The notes under the pieces are model-generated. The model saw only the letters and a program-made list of their open reading frames with translations. It was not told the origin of the DNA and made no database searches. Position numbers and translations under genes: made by a program. Positions 1-14,000 of a stretch of DNA of 64,000 nt are shown one piece after another. Every line of letters begins with the position of its first letter. Position 1 is the first letter of the stretch. The stretch is from assembly GCF_003073045.1 (NCBI RefSeq), contig NC_037594.1, forward strand, positions 27,330,737-27,394,736. Direction: 5' to 3'. The stretch is from Pomacea canaliculata. Taxonomy: Eukaryota; Mollusca; Gastropoda; Architaenioglossa; Ampullariidae.

Positions 1-373
1 TCCAGCATGATGGCCTTGTTTTAACTCTAGGCATGACTAGCTTATGGCTTAGGCTTTGTTAACTCAAGAGTGCTTGTCTAATGTGGTTGTGTTGTGCATT
101 TGAAGATTATAATTAACAAAGGATCAAAGGATAATTTTGACATTATATAAGAGGTCAAGTGTTCTTTATGTGTGATAATATTAGGGCAATGAACACATAA
201 TTAAGAAACAAGTCATACATCTTGGAAACAGCTAAGGGTAAGAGTTATTTTCAAGCAATGATGCAGACTTTAATGCATACATTTTATTTGTCTTAAAATG
301 CAGTTAGCATGCTTATATCAAAAACTATCGCTTTCTGTAAAGCTAACTGAAGTGAACATTTTATTTTTTTAAG

Positions 374-3300
374 ATCTAGAGCCTGAAGAGCGCAAGGACT
401 GGGAAGCAGATTACAACTGCTTTTACTGCCAGGGAGAGCTAACAAATGTTTTGGTGAGTTTGCGCTTGGCTGGAACATCACTGGTATCATTAGGATGTGT
501 TCGTAGGAAACTATTGTTGTTATGTTCAAATTGTGAGCATGCTTTCTGTTTTGAAGCTGTTTCAAAGTGTTCGTACTGATCTGCAATGCAGTATATATAT
601 ATATCTGTCCATTTCAATAGTTTCATAACTTATCTTTGTTTCACAGGATCTTATAGATGATCTACTACAAGCTGTGCGGAGTGGAAAAGTAGATGCTGAT
701 AATACATGTAAGCATATTACATTTTTTTTATTTTCACTTGCAGTTTCTACGCTTGCTAGCATCACTGGATAGATTGTGGTTGCTTTGTACACATCCTTGC
801 TATGTTAAATAGATAAGAATGTTTTCTTTGACCACATTAGCAAGGAAGCTTATAAGGAGTCCTATAATCAATTTCATTGATAAGAGCAAAAAGTAGTTCA
901 CATGATAAGTTGTAAAGGACTGGGTAAAGCATGCGTTTGGGTCTTGTCTCTTGTCAAGACTGAACATATTGATCCCACGCCCTTTAACATTTAACTCTAT
1001 ACTGAGGTACTGTTGCTGCAGATCTGTGTGGTTTGAAAGCTATCAAAAGAAATACTTAATTTTGTTGACAGGATATGTTCAGAAAATATTAATTCTGTGT
1101 ATGTGCATGCATGCATTCACATTTGTGTGTGTGTGTTCTTAAGCACATAAATTCATATGGTTGTAAATGTGTAAATGCATCCACTTATAGATATGTGTCA
1201 CTGACATGTGATGAGTCACTTGCTTGTGGATCCTTGCATATTGTGTGTGGTGGGTCATTGGGGGTTGTGTGTATGAATGGGAAAAAAGAATTGGGTCTTA
1301 AAGCTAAACAGAGGAAACATTCATGATTATTGCATTTTGTAAGGTTAGTTTGTTTGCCAGTTGTCTGAACCACACTTTTAATAAGAACTTTTTCCCTAAT
1401 AGAGATCTGTTCAGTATGACTGACCACTTCAGGGCTTTATGCATGTAGTTTAAGGAGCTCTTATCTTTACTTCTAGTGAGAATATGAGGCATTTTATTTT
1501 ATGCCTTAAACTATGATGTGTGAGAAATCATTACAGTCATCGCATTTGCCAAAACTAGTTCCTGTGCTTAACTCTTGGCTTGAGGTTGCAGTGAGCTAGA
1601 GAAGCACCTCCCATCCACTACCCCCAACCTATCTCCCTATATCTAATCCTTATCACTCTCCATCTTCGCATATGCTTGCATTTACAACTGACATTGGCAA
1701 GGGTGTGATTATGTGTAACTTATGTTAGAGAAAAGCTGCTGCTTTTTGTTTGTGACTGGGGGTAGAGGAGAGGGTATATTTTAGTCATTAATCTGGATTT
1801 TCTTTGTTTCTTGATTGCTGCAACTTTTGGTTCCAGATGTTCGGTCTCTGCAGGAACTGCTTCCTTTCTACATAAAATTTTATACACAAGGACTTGGACG
1901 TGACCTTCTAGCTGAGGTCACCTCCAGATCCACCTGCTCCACCAGCATGGGACCACCACCCACAGCAGCTTCTACTTTCTCCTCCAGTCATCTTGAGAAT
2001 GATGATCAGGAACATTTGACACCGAGTTCACAGAGAGTGCATGTGGAGTTGAAGATTCCACATATTTTACAATCAGGGTATGTTTTGATGTTATTAGCTT
2101 CCCAATTTTTATTTTAATTGGCTAGGTGAATGACTTTCATGTAGATACCCTAAGACACATTTCACAAACTAAACATGACAAGAGTAAAAATCAAAAGTAT
2201 AGTTTAAAGTATGCAGAAATACACTGTTCATATCTCAGTCCATTGTGAAATGCAAAGGAATATAAGGGAATTTCCAAAACAAAATTGACGTTAACATTAG
2301 TTAGTTTTTAGTTTATTGTTACTCCTTAGGGTAGCATAGCGACGCAGACGTTAACATTGGGCTATGCAAATTAAATGGTAGGCTTTTCTATCACTCCGTC
2401 TTCCAGTTTTCAGGTTTATTTGATTTGCTTGTGTTATGGCTGACCCAACCCATTTTAATCAAGGAGATCAGTGTTTTCTTAGTTATAATTTTGTTGTTGT
2501 TCCTTACAGTTATTTTCTTGCTAGTTTTGCTAGAAAAGTTTAGTAAAGAAGTCTGTTTTATAAATGGTCTTGTTCATTGTGGCATCTGAAATATGTCTTA
2601 GGCGAGGACGTAAAAGTGAAATGACTCAGGCTGGTGGAACAAAGAGATACTACCCTGAGGATGATGGCCTGGAAGTGGCTGTAACTGATGCCAGAAGAAT
2701 GAAGCTTGATGATCACAGGGCCTCGGCTTTATATGGAATCTCACAGTCTGCACTTTGCAACAACATTTTCAGCAACATCTGTGACCCAGACCATGACAGG
2801 ATGCTGGCTTTTGTAGATCAGGATGATTCTAACTCAGGTGATGAACCTGTTGCACCAGGGATCATTAATAACATGAAAATGTCTGGTCTGATCAAAGCTG
2901 GTACTTTCAGTTATCTACCTCCTGTTCCTTTTCATCAGGATGCCATGAAAGAAGAACTTGACTTTAACTTGTCCTCGACAGCCTTTGATGATTTTTCTGT
3001 GAAACTGGCACACATTCGGCGCATGCATAATCTGAGCAAGGACAGAGACATTCAGATCAAACCTGCACATATCAACGAACCTAAGTTGCCACTCCTCACA
3101 ACGTTGATTCGTAAACTTGTGGAACAACGATTTCAAATGGAAGTAGGTTGCAGGCAGACTAGTGATAAGCTTTCTGCAAGTTCAGACTCCAGCCAGCAAA
3201 AGAACAACATTTCAAAATCAGAAGAGAGAAAAAGCACAGCCATTTTGGTTGATACCCTGCCACATTTCATTCCTTACCTTTCATCTTTTTCACCTTCCTG

Positions 3301-4558
3301 CCTCTCAACTAATGTTCCTTTTTCCACTGATGACCTTCGTGTTCCGTCCTACAAACCAACGAACACTCGACAACCACAGCAAGCAAACCAAGATGTTTCC
3401 ATCTCGGTAGAGGAGCCATCAGTGAAACCGTTTGGCCATGTGTATGAAACTGGCTGCATTGGAGAGGTCTTAAAGGACATTATAGCAAAAACAATCTCGG
3501 AAAAGATCAGTTGCCGGGATTCACACAGCGTACCTTCCTTTCCTTCAGCTGCAGAGCTTTTCAGTCAAGCCTCTTCAGCGGCCTTTCCTTTGGATATGGG
3601 CAAATCAGCTTTTCAGGTCTGTCATGCAGATGTGTATCTGTCTCAACCCAGCCATCCAGCAAAAAGAATCAAGCGTGAGCCCCTAGATGATCATGACCTT
3701 ACACCTCAAACTACAAAGAGCAGTTGCAACAACAAAACAAGCACTAGTGCAGGACCAGACAGCAGTAGCAAAACAACCAGCAGCATCCACAACCTTAGCA
3801 GCAGCAAAAGTTCAGGTGAAGGAGGATCAAAAGAGAAGAAAGCACGACCCAAACGGGGGCAGTACCGCAAGTACAACAGCCAGTTGTTGATCGAGGCAGT
3901 GAGGGCTGTACAGCGTGGGGAAATGAGTGTCCATCGTGCCGGCTCCTACTTTGGTGTCCCACACTCTACTCTTGAATACAAGGTCAAGGAAAGGCATCTG
4001 CTGCGGCAGAAAAAACCTCGGGAGCCAAGCACCTTGGCAAACACCAGCACCACCTCCACAACGACCACCTCCACCACTACAAGTGCTTTGGTGCCAACAG
4101 CCCCTTCTCGCTCGGCTTGTGCAGGTTCCCCCATTTTAGCTGGCAGTTCAGCACCAGCCAAACCCTCCCTCACGACCTCTGGCTCCAGTTCCGACAGCTC
4201 AGCTTCTTCGTTCTCCTCACAGCAGCACCTAGGGAACAGCAAGGACTCCCCACTTACATCCTCATCTCCTGTCAGTGCCTTAGGTTTTGGCTTGCATAAG
4301 CAGGCTGCCAGTGAGTTTCCCTGGTTCCAGCCATACTTGGTCTCTGGGCCTGTCCCTTCCCCATTTGATCCTACCATAAGCCTGTTTCCACAGGGTTTTA
4401 CTCTCAACACTTCTGCTTCGGAATTGCTGCGTAAACTGCAGCACAAAGTCCAGAGCAAGTCAGCAGTGTCTTCACCTTTCTCTTCAGATTCTTCATTTGC
4501 TTTCCCTCATCCAAATGGCAGCAGCTCACTACGGGAGGGATTTTTGTTGTTTAATTAG
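374..4558 (+). CDS. LCOR/LCORL/Mblk-1(E93)-like pipsqueak-HTH transcription regulator (5' partial)
   Basis: Nuclear DNA-binding corepressor or transcription factor of the LCOR/LCORL/Mblk-1/E93 family. Exons, all joined by consistent phases: 374-453, 647-707, 1837-2077, 2602-4558 (stop TAG 4556-4558); 778 codons are visible and the first exon or exons lie left of the window. The first exon encodes LEPEERKDWEADYNCFYCQ, resembling the vertebrate LCORL N-terminal segment (CEPEELTDW..CSFC) with a CxxC pair. Exon 3 starts with an LxxLL nuclear-receptor box (LQELL). The last exon carries a basic HTH_psq domain at about 3852-4025 (RGQYRKYN...VPHSTLEYKVKER), nearly the family consensus, preceded by a likely sumoylation site (IKRE, near 3669) and followed by Ser/Thr-rich low-complexity sequence. 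Families with a second HTH (insect Mblk-1) exist; only one is seen here. The family call is secure; LCOR versus LCORL versus E93 is not resolved. Confidence 0.88.
3852..4025 (+). other. HTH_psq (pipsqueak) DNA-binding domain
   Basis: Domain within the last exon of the LCOR/Mblk-1-like gene. A basic entry (KKARPKRGQYRKY) is followed by a helix LLIEAVRAVQRGEMSVHRA and the recognition segment GSYFGVPHSTLEYKVKERH. The VPHSTLEYKVKER core is the signature shared by LCOR, LCORL and Mblk-1/E93 proteins. Confidence 0.9.
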
Positions 4559-4661
4559 GAAGCCTGATTACCCAAAGCTTCATTCTTTATAAATTATATT
4601 GCTTGCTCTCTTTCTTAGGATTCATAATTATTTTTTTCCACTGAGCTATATCCACTTTTGA

Positions 4662-4667
4662 AATAAA
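4662..4667 (+). terminator. Poly(A) signal AATAAA after the LCOR-like gene
   Basis: AATAAA about 104 nt after the stop codon, in a T-rich context. It is the first candidate 3' end for the upstream gene. A much longer 3'UTR using later signals (for example near 14536) cannot be excluded. Confidence 0.5.
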
Positions 4668-7600
4668 AATTATGGTTATTCTGTTCTTAAAGTGATTTCT
4701 CCTCAATCCTCTTCTCATTAATTTTTCTTGTTATACTACCCCTCTTCTGCTGTAATAGTGCATCAGTAATTAAATTGTCCTTAGTTGTGTAGTCAGTGCA
4801 TTAGCAAACAGCTTGCACTTGCAATGCCATTTGCTATGCCCTGTTCACACCTTTTTGCCTGCTGGCCAGGAATTTTGTAAGATTCTTTTACTGCAGTTGA
4901 TAAATGACATAAAGAACATTTTATCTGCTTTTTTTTTTTTTTCTCGACACGAAAAGGGGGCTTATGATTCATAGGGATTCCAGATAAGTGAATCATAATT
5001 TGTTTTTCTGTGACAGAGCGTCAAAGTTTTTTTATAGGACACTGTGCCATTCACTGTATAAATGTATAGCCAGATGATTTTCAGACTTTTCTAGACTAGA
5101 GAAAGTAGGTTTAAATTATGAAGAAAAGTGCTGTAAAATGATGTCTTGAATATTGAAACCATTTTGTCTTCAATAGCCATAGAGTAGAGGTGGTCATTTT
5201 TACTGTAGCTCTAGACAAGAAGGTTAGGAAAGGGGGGAAACATTCTTTGTGCAGAACTATAATGGAAAGATTGTCGTTTATTGCTGGATGTTAGAAAATC
5301 CTGCTGAAGACTGTGTTAGAGTTAATGTCTAATATCAAGACAGCCTTTATGAAGAGCACCAGATGCCTGACTCCTCCAGAGGCACTGTTTAGCACAGAAA
5401 TACTTAATGCAGTTGACTTTTTCAGTGAAAAGAAAGTTGAAACTGCTGCTATCTTTCTGAGGCATGTTTGGGAACAGAGGGGAGATGATTGAGGACTGAA
5501 TGTCTCGGTGCATTCACATCCCCACTCATAATGACATAATGTTAAAGTGGTAGCATCAGGCTGCCTTCTGAATTTCGATTCTGCTTCAATCAGTTAGATT
5601 TCTTCTTCCATGACTGAATGTTCAGATTAAGAAAATTACGGGTTTATTTTTTTCTGTGTTTTGATTTTTTCACCATGTGGAGTTGCTTAGCTGGCTGGCA
5701 TGTTGTGACTTTTTTTTTAATATTTATAAATTGGGGTACATGCTTACTATTACTTGCTTCAGTTGCAGTGAGTTAAGCAGCTGAAATTGGAACAAGTCAG
5801 TGATAAATGAGATTGTAAACATTTATATTTTCCCATCATTTGGAGACATTGTATGGAAGTTATATTTGTGCTGGTGAAGAATTTGCTTCATTTTTGTTAA
5901 AGAGAGTGCCTAGTCATATTTTACCGTTCTGGTCAGTCCTTTAAACAGCTTTTAAACCTCGCATGAAACAGACAATTAAACAACTGGCATGTATATATAT
6001 AGAACAGCTCCAGTTACTGAATGTTGCACCTTTGATTATTCTTGCTTTGGAGAAGGTTGTGCGAACATGCAAAGTTTAAGACTGCACATTCTTGGAATCT
6101 TAAAGGATTGTTCTTTTGCCTCACCAACAGTTTTTTTAAAAACTCTATTGGTATTCTTACAGATTTTCAGTGCAGTCTTAACATCAGACATTTCCTTGCA
6201 TCCTCACCAATAGTTTCACTATCCAGCTTTCTGCTGTTTTCTGTAGGGGAAAAAACCTAAGCCACTTTCACATATTCGCTTGTTGCAAACCTGGCTTCAA
6301 CAGCACGCTTAGTGATTATCTTTATACAACTCAATGTGCTCTTGCCATTCATATGTAGTATCATCAATACTTTTAACAAGCTGCTATCATACCCATTTCT
6401 TTACAAGTTTATTGAAGCTTTTCTCACAGAGCTTAATCATGCTTGATTTTTTTTTTTTTTTAACAACAACTTACGGGTTGAATTTTGTACAATGAATTGG
6501 CTTTAGTCAGATATGTAATGCTTTATATTTGTGATCTTCATCCCAAATTCTTTTGAATTGATTGCTGTCAGAGTTAATTCCATCTTTTTTCCACTCTCTT
6601 GTATTGAGAATATACTGTTGTTGTCATCCATTGCTCCAAGATGGTGCAAAGGAATTTCTCTTTTTGGGTATATTCACCATGCACTGCTTAATTACTTGCA
6701 AAACATGCTTTTTCATGTGTTGGTATGTGTCACTGTATGTTTGCTTATTTTGGATCAGCATTTGATGAAGTAATCTTGTTCCAGCTACATATCTTTGGGG
6801 GATAAACAACATTATATGTACAGCTGGATTATAATCAGTGACTGGCAGTTTATGGTTTGGGAAACTGAGGGCTGCTGTCACGTTTGACTCAATTTTATTG
6901 CTTAGAAGACCACGACGGCCTTCTTTCTTGCCTTTCTGGTTGCCCTGCATTTTAAAAAAATGAATGCAGCAAGTGTTAGTGCATATCACCCTTTGCAATT
7001 TGTTTGCTAAGCATTTATGAAGCAAACGGAAGAACAACCTTGTTTGGGGTTTTTCAGTTTAGCAATGCTGGACACATTTTTGATCTACTACAGGCTTTTT
7101 TTTTCAAAGTGCCTGCCAAAATCAATTGGTTGTATGTGTGCTGTATCGTCTCTTCAATACGGGTTGTGGCTTGAACAGAGACATCATCATACTGGGTCTT
7201 AACGAAAAAACATTTCCACCAGGTATACAACATTAACATGTTTGCTTTTATTTTTTAAATAATTTATTGTTACTGTTTCCTTAGAGCATATGAAATCTCT
7301 GATCACTTTATATGCTTTCGGCGCTGTGCAAGAGCCTGCATAAAGGTTTTAACATGGTATATCATCTTCACATTTTTATGTCAGTTGTGTTTTTTCCCTC
7401 AAAGAGTCTCCACCCAAAGCACTTTACATGAATATGTAGCTCTTGTCCAAATAAGTTCCTGCACTTCATTGTCAGTTTGGCAGATTCTCTTGTAACAGAC
7501 CCTTTATCGACAACTACTGATGTGACATTTCTTCCCATTCTTATCTAAATTTGTACGGGTCTATTTATCCTTGTGAAATGCTGATCCCATACAGAATAGT

Positions 7601-7977
7601 ATTGTTGATATTTCCCTGTAATGGTTGATATTGTATGCTATTAATTTTTTTGAGGACAGTTATGCTAAAGCATTATGATCAGGGTAATGCTTTTGAAACT
7701 TTACAAACACATCACTGACCACAACAAAGTTTTCAAGTAATAGATGTTTGCATAGGATTATATCGAACTAATGTCATGTACAGTAGAATTAGTTTTAGAA
7801 TTTGGTGGGGGAGTTTTTATAAGTAGAAGTACTCGAAGAAGATTTTTGTTTTTAAGTAGTGTGCATGTAAAATGCCACAAGTATATGCTCTGGATTATAT
7901 GGTTAACTCTTTCATGGTTTTATTTATTTGTTTTTAATATATGTCCTTCAGATTAGTGGAGATCTTTGGAGTTTAAG

Positions 7978-8012
<35 letters not shown>

Positions 8013-11000
8013 TAAAATTACAACAGCTGAATATTTGTATAAGTTCTCAGTTCCCAAAACAGTAAAAAGCATTAAAATATAGACAAAACACCCAAAGCCT
8101 CAAGAATATTGGGATCGAGTTGATTGTGTAAAACATAAAATGTCATAAAATGTAAGTAAAAAAGCAACTAATGTGGATAAAGTATTGAAAGTATTGTGGG
8201 CAAAGTATGTAAGGAACATCATGAACATCTAAATATTAGTGGGGAACAAGAACAATACAAAGTTATTCACCTTCTGATATTCTCCTTGAGATGAATTTCA
8301 GAAACTGAAGATATTTGAAGCAACAAAGTTAGGCAGCATACATTACAAAGAAGATATATGTGTGTAAGAATATCAGCTTACTTTCTGTCCATTGTCAAAA
8401 GTTTTGGATTCCAAATTCCCTGGTTTGTTGAAAGTCTTATACATTGATAGTGTAGTTGAGACCTTACATCCAGCACCTGGAAGTTCTTCCTCAATTGTCA
8501 TGTTGATGTTTACAAAAACATCTCTGCTTATGCTTATACATTCCACAGTCAGTGTTCACTGTCGAAGGTCAGAGATCTCATTTTCTTCGAGCATTTTTTT
8601 GTGTTTGTTTCCCCTGCCACCCCCAAAAAAGAGTTGCTATTCAAACTGATGTTTATTTTACCATATTACGATGTTACTGGACATTAATTGTCATCAAAAG
8701 ATTTTTCACCTTTGTACTATTTCTTTAGGTGTCAATATAAAATCCAGTTTGATGAACTATGTATTTTTTCATTTTAATCTTTCGTTGACTGTTAATGCCA
8801 ATGTTAGAGAGTTTATTTTGTGAGGCCCTTTTTGAGAATTGTCTACTACTTTTCACAGTTTACATGTCATGTTTCTGAATGTATTGAGATGATAAAAGCT
8901 CCACTATCACAGAATCTCAGAGCACATCCAGTGCCATACTAACAAACAGCTGCATCTTAGAAAAGTAATGCTGCAAGAAGTACAGTACAAACTTTTGCAT
9001 TTTTTTCTGCTGTATGTCCTTTGTTCTTTGTTTTGGTCTTAGTTTTTGTTATTTTATTTTATAATACTGACTTTACTGCCTCTAGTCAACCCATGTCTTA
9101 TTGTTCGATAACAAAACTTGTGCAGATGACAAAAAGTTTTGTCAAGATACATGTAAAGTTATGTATGTTGCTGGTATTTATTATTATGGTAAGGACATTG
9201 GATACTCATCATGTGTCTTGCTATTTTTACCAGTTTTGAGCAGTCATATATATTTGAAAAATAACATAACCTGACAAGGAATATCAGGATTATTTACATT
9301 ATGTCCATTATTTAAACCAGGTGTATTGTGAGTCTTCAGTGTAAACACATTAGAATGGTGATATTCCTATTCGACTGCCCCAGGTGCAGTTTTGTCAGAT
9401 AATCAGATAAGGACATGTTGAAGGCTAAGCAAGGTCAAGCATGAAATTAAGTTCCAAGGTACCGGCTACTTATAACATGGAACTGTCAGTAGTTTGTGAC
9501 AAAAATTTGCAGTTATTTATGTAGACAAGTACATCGAATTGATTTAATTGGTACTTCAGATGTTACTGTTGGTCGCAGCCAGTCACGAGTTCTGACCATA
9601 TGTGTCCAGTCAGAAAATGTGGTCTTGATCTATTTCCAAAACCCAAGTGAGAGCAGGTTCCGAGGCTTATAGCTCATCTGTTGTTCACTCGGATTTGGAG
9701 AATTATTATCTTGTAACTGAATAAGACACATTGATTTGAAAATAATTGTTGCACTCAGGTTAGCCTTTGACACAAATTAGCTGCACTAAAAGACAACCAT
9801 GCACCATCTTTACTACATGGGCACATGCCAGCTCACTGTAGGTACCTCCTGATGCTTGTTTATACATAAACTGCACCATGTGTGTCAGTGACTGCATCAC
9901 CACTCTTATACCCTGTAGCTGTCCCATCACTTTGCCTTTCTGCTCTAGCTGTATGAAAGGAAACCTGTAGTGCAAGTCTTCCTAACAGGCTGTGTATGTT
10001 ACAAGTTCCCCAACAAGCAGCAATGTTTTGCATGTTTCAATTTCTTTTTTAATCAAGTTGTGTGTACCTGAGGAAAATGCAAAGCCTTGTGAGCTGTGTG
10101 GAATGAGGATCCATGATTTATTCAGTAACTACTCTGAACACAAACTTAAAAGTTCCACAGAAAGGCGAAGGCTGAAAAAAGACATGAAATTCACCATATT
10201 GTAACAAGTGCCTTTCTGCTTCTTCAGGCTTTTGGTGCAGTGTAACTCAGAAAAATCATAGCATGGTTCGTGTGAGGCTACCTTAGAATCCCATGGCTTT
10301 TTTGGTTTTTTGTTTGTTTGTTTTTGACATTCACAAAACCTTTTTCACTCCTAGTGATTTGAATTACGTTTCAAGTGCAATAAGAAAATTTTACTGAATG
10401 GATCTATTCACCCTATCCCCTTCAATTTCCCTCCTCCATTAAGAAGAAAACTATGTTTTGGGGAATGTACTTTGTTTTGATACAAGTCTGGCATAGGTGA
10501 CAAGTATAATGGCTGTATGACATTTGTTAAGATTCCTTATTTAAGAATCAGGAGGATAGGAAATACAGTATCTTCAGAGTTGAAAATTGTATAAAATGTG
10601 ATTGTTTACTGGAAATCAGGAAACTATGAGATGTCACAGCCTTAGCTGGGTCATATCCATCTGCAATGCATTTAAAGCAGAAACCATGTTTATTTTATCT
10701 GTTCAGTGGTTTGAATGTAAGAAAGGCCATTGTTCAGTCAGTAATCATAGACAAGGGAAGGTCAAAGGGTACAATAAGTTTAGCCTAGAGTGTTGAGGAA
10801 ATTAAATTCAGCATAGAAAAAACTGTGTATTTTTGTCATTCAGATTAATAGACTTTTTTAAAATTTACTTTCCTTGCTGTGCTGTCAGCACTTCTGCACC
10901 TCTTAAGTCTGACTGGCATTGAGCATGCTGTTTGCAATATACATGTTCTGTACCATTTTATTTTCATTTCAAATACAGTTAGATTTAGATGAAGGATGCA

Positions 11001-14000
11001 AGCTGCACACCTTTTTTTAATTTAGCTGCTCACAGCGATCACAAAAAGTGCATATAAAATTAATTTGCCAAAACAGTGCACCAGGAATAAGTAAGGTAAC
11101 AAAAAATCAAAATACCTTGTGATCTAGAGGTTCACTTTTCTCCCTTTCCACATTTTTTATGTATTTCTTTGTGCTGATATAAATGTAGCATTGGATTACT
11201 GAACAGAATGGAAAGTGCTTTGAAGATGGCTTTGATACATTGAGTTTTGTAGTAGTGATTTCCACTATTGGGCTAGTTATTACCATACATCTGTGTGGAC
11301 ACTCATTGATCATGCCTTCACAAATGTATTTTGTCATAAAAGTAGATTTTATGGTGGTTTTTGTATAAGAAATTGTTATATTCATTCTCATAAAGACAGG
11401 GAGCAACAGATTCACCAACTTTGTTTTGACTGAACATATTTTTCCTCTGCTTTAGTACCGCAGAAAAGAGATTTATAGTATGAAAGGTGACCTTTTTGCT
11501 TATGCCTTAAGGGGGCAAAGAATGGTCCACCCAGGAAGGTGGATGAGAAACTAAGGTATACCCAAGAAAAAGTCTGTTAAGAACACACAAGCAATCATCC
11601 TTTCATTCCTGAACATGTTCTTTTGATGCTGAGCAGTGACCTTATGAGAATGAATATATACTATTTTGATTTTATCAAATGTAAATTGTTTAAATGAAGT
11701 TGATGTATTTTGTGAGTGAGTGGTTGACAGCACATTGTACCATATCCGAACACCATTGCTCAAGAAACTATACGTCCCATTGTTGTTCAATTTCAAGTCT
11801 ATATTTTTACTGCCCTTGTCATTTGTTGTACAGGATGCCCATGTGTTTCATGACTTTGTACAATGTATACGAGAGCAGCTGTACAATCAACTGAAGTATC
11901 CGTGGAGACACCTGGAAGTGCACTGGACAGTTTGCCTTGCTTTCTACTGATGTCTAAATGGAACAGCCTTTTTCTTCACATTATATTTTCATGCTTTGGC
12001 AGCAGTAGGCATTATATTTCATGCTTCTTTGAGAATGAGAAATTAATAATGATTTCTGAATTAATGAATAATGAATAATAGGAATGTTGCTAGTGCTAGA
12101 TCTCAGAATAGTTGGGATGTGGGAGATTTTACTTAAAGAGCCAGGAAAACTTGTGACTGAAAAAAAAGAAATGTGCTTAAGGCATAAAGATATTTACAAA
12201 GTTACATATGTTTAAATGCCTATCATCTTATTCCTATACAGTGGTAATTACTGCAACTGTTTAAAGGTCACACTTCGTTCAACTTGATGAAAGAGTTGAG
12301 GACTGTGAGACAGGTATATGTTGCTGTCTAGTGGTCAGGTTTCACTTCAGATGGCTTTAAGCCTACCCAAAGTGGTGGGCCCTCATTGACCAAGCATGGA
12401 CAAGGGTTACTTGATATCAGCGCCATGGGGTAACACAACAGGTGTGCAAGGTTGGTGCTGGCTGCTTGAATAAAAGGTTGCGCTTTTATTATACTGTTCA
12501 CCATTCCTTTCATACCAGAAAGCTGGACTCTGAAGTGGAACCACACATTTTTTAAGAGATTTTACAACAGAATTTAGCTAGTTTGGGCTTAAAAATATAT
12601 ATATATATGTAATTTTCATACAGAAGTCTTCTGATTTGATGATGCCTGTCGTAAGATTAAAATTATCTCTTCAGTTGAGCATCTAAGGCTTGCTCTTGCA
12701 CAGGTTTCTAGACTGGTGGCTTAAACTATAAGATAACCCTGTGCCTTGCAGTTAACCATGCTAGTTATACTGACAGTAATTATTTTTTATTATAACACTG
12801 GCATCTTGGCTAGTGTAATTTAAAAAAAAGTCCTATTGTTCAGAAGGCTACTGTCTGTGCACAGTACTTGTCTTTATTGTCTTGTAATGAACGGTTATTT
12901 TTCACTGTGCACACCTTAACTGTAATTGCACTATTGAATATGTCATCTACGAACACTGGTATAGATGTCACAGGTAGTAGTTGACTGTGCCGTAGTGTTC
13001 TCAACTAATGTGTTAAGTGCCTTTAGCTTTTGGCATCTGTAATATGACAATGAGCATGTACAGAGCACTGTAACCAAGGTGTAGAAGCAAGATCACTATT
13101 GCTGTTTAGGTTTCACTGGTCCTTGGCAGTACTTGTGTACAGCTAGGAACAATTAGTGTATGATTGTGGCTATTAGTCTTTTCAGTAAATATCTAGATCC
13201 TTTTGTTACCTTCTGTTTGTGTATATGTGTATGCTTGGCTGTACAGTGTCAGACGGATTATACTCACGGACTCACATCCTTAAAAAGCAGTTGCGTTAGG
13301 GTGAGTTTAAAACGGGTAAATTTTACTCAGTCGATGTTAGCTATACATATCTATTGGATGAAGTGCTTCTTTAACTATTGTGCAATGCATCATAATGTTG
13401 GCGTATTTTTCTATTCATCCTGTGTCTTGTAGACATTGTGACTGGAAACGAGTTAATAATAGCAAAACATTGAGTACAGAATTTATCAAACATTTAATTA
13501 GTATCCATTTCAAAATTGAACTTGAGATGTGCCAGGTTTTTATTACTGGCACGTTTTTTAAGCAGGGTTTGGTCCCCCTCTGCTCTTTATTTTTGTTGTG
13601 GGTGGATTTAAGTTGACCTCAATGCTTATGGTACATTTACTTTTAAGGCCAGTTAAAACTGGCGACATATTTTTATAGACTAGCGTTTGATAAATTTAAT
13701 GTTCTCATCTTAGGTAACAGTAAGTTGGTGTGATTATGTATTTTACAAGGGTAGTTTTTTAAAGTGATTTTTCTTTAACTCTAGGGATTTAAAAAAAAAA
13801 TTTTTTTTTGAAATCCATGTTTTTTAGTTATGAAAATCAACAAATTAGATAGATAATAAAAATAATAATTATGTGTCTGTTTCCAAAGACACTCAGGTAG
13901 CTCTTAGGGAAAGAAGGGGGCTGGATGTTGACATTTAAAAGAACCAAGTTTTTAATTCTAAAAGAAAATGGCAAGATTGAGACTGCTCATTTTTTTAAAT

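Noticed and set aside
3946..4458. 170-codon minus-strand frame
   Set aside because: Shadow of the Ser/Thr-rich last exon of the LCOR-like gene.
10069..10204. Frame PCELCGMRIHDLFSNYSEH that resembles a zinc finger
   Set aside because: The C-x2-C-x13-H spacing does not complete a C2H2 finger, no flanking exon or acceptor is convincing, and it is isolated in the T-rich region.
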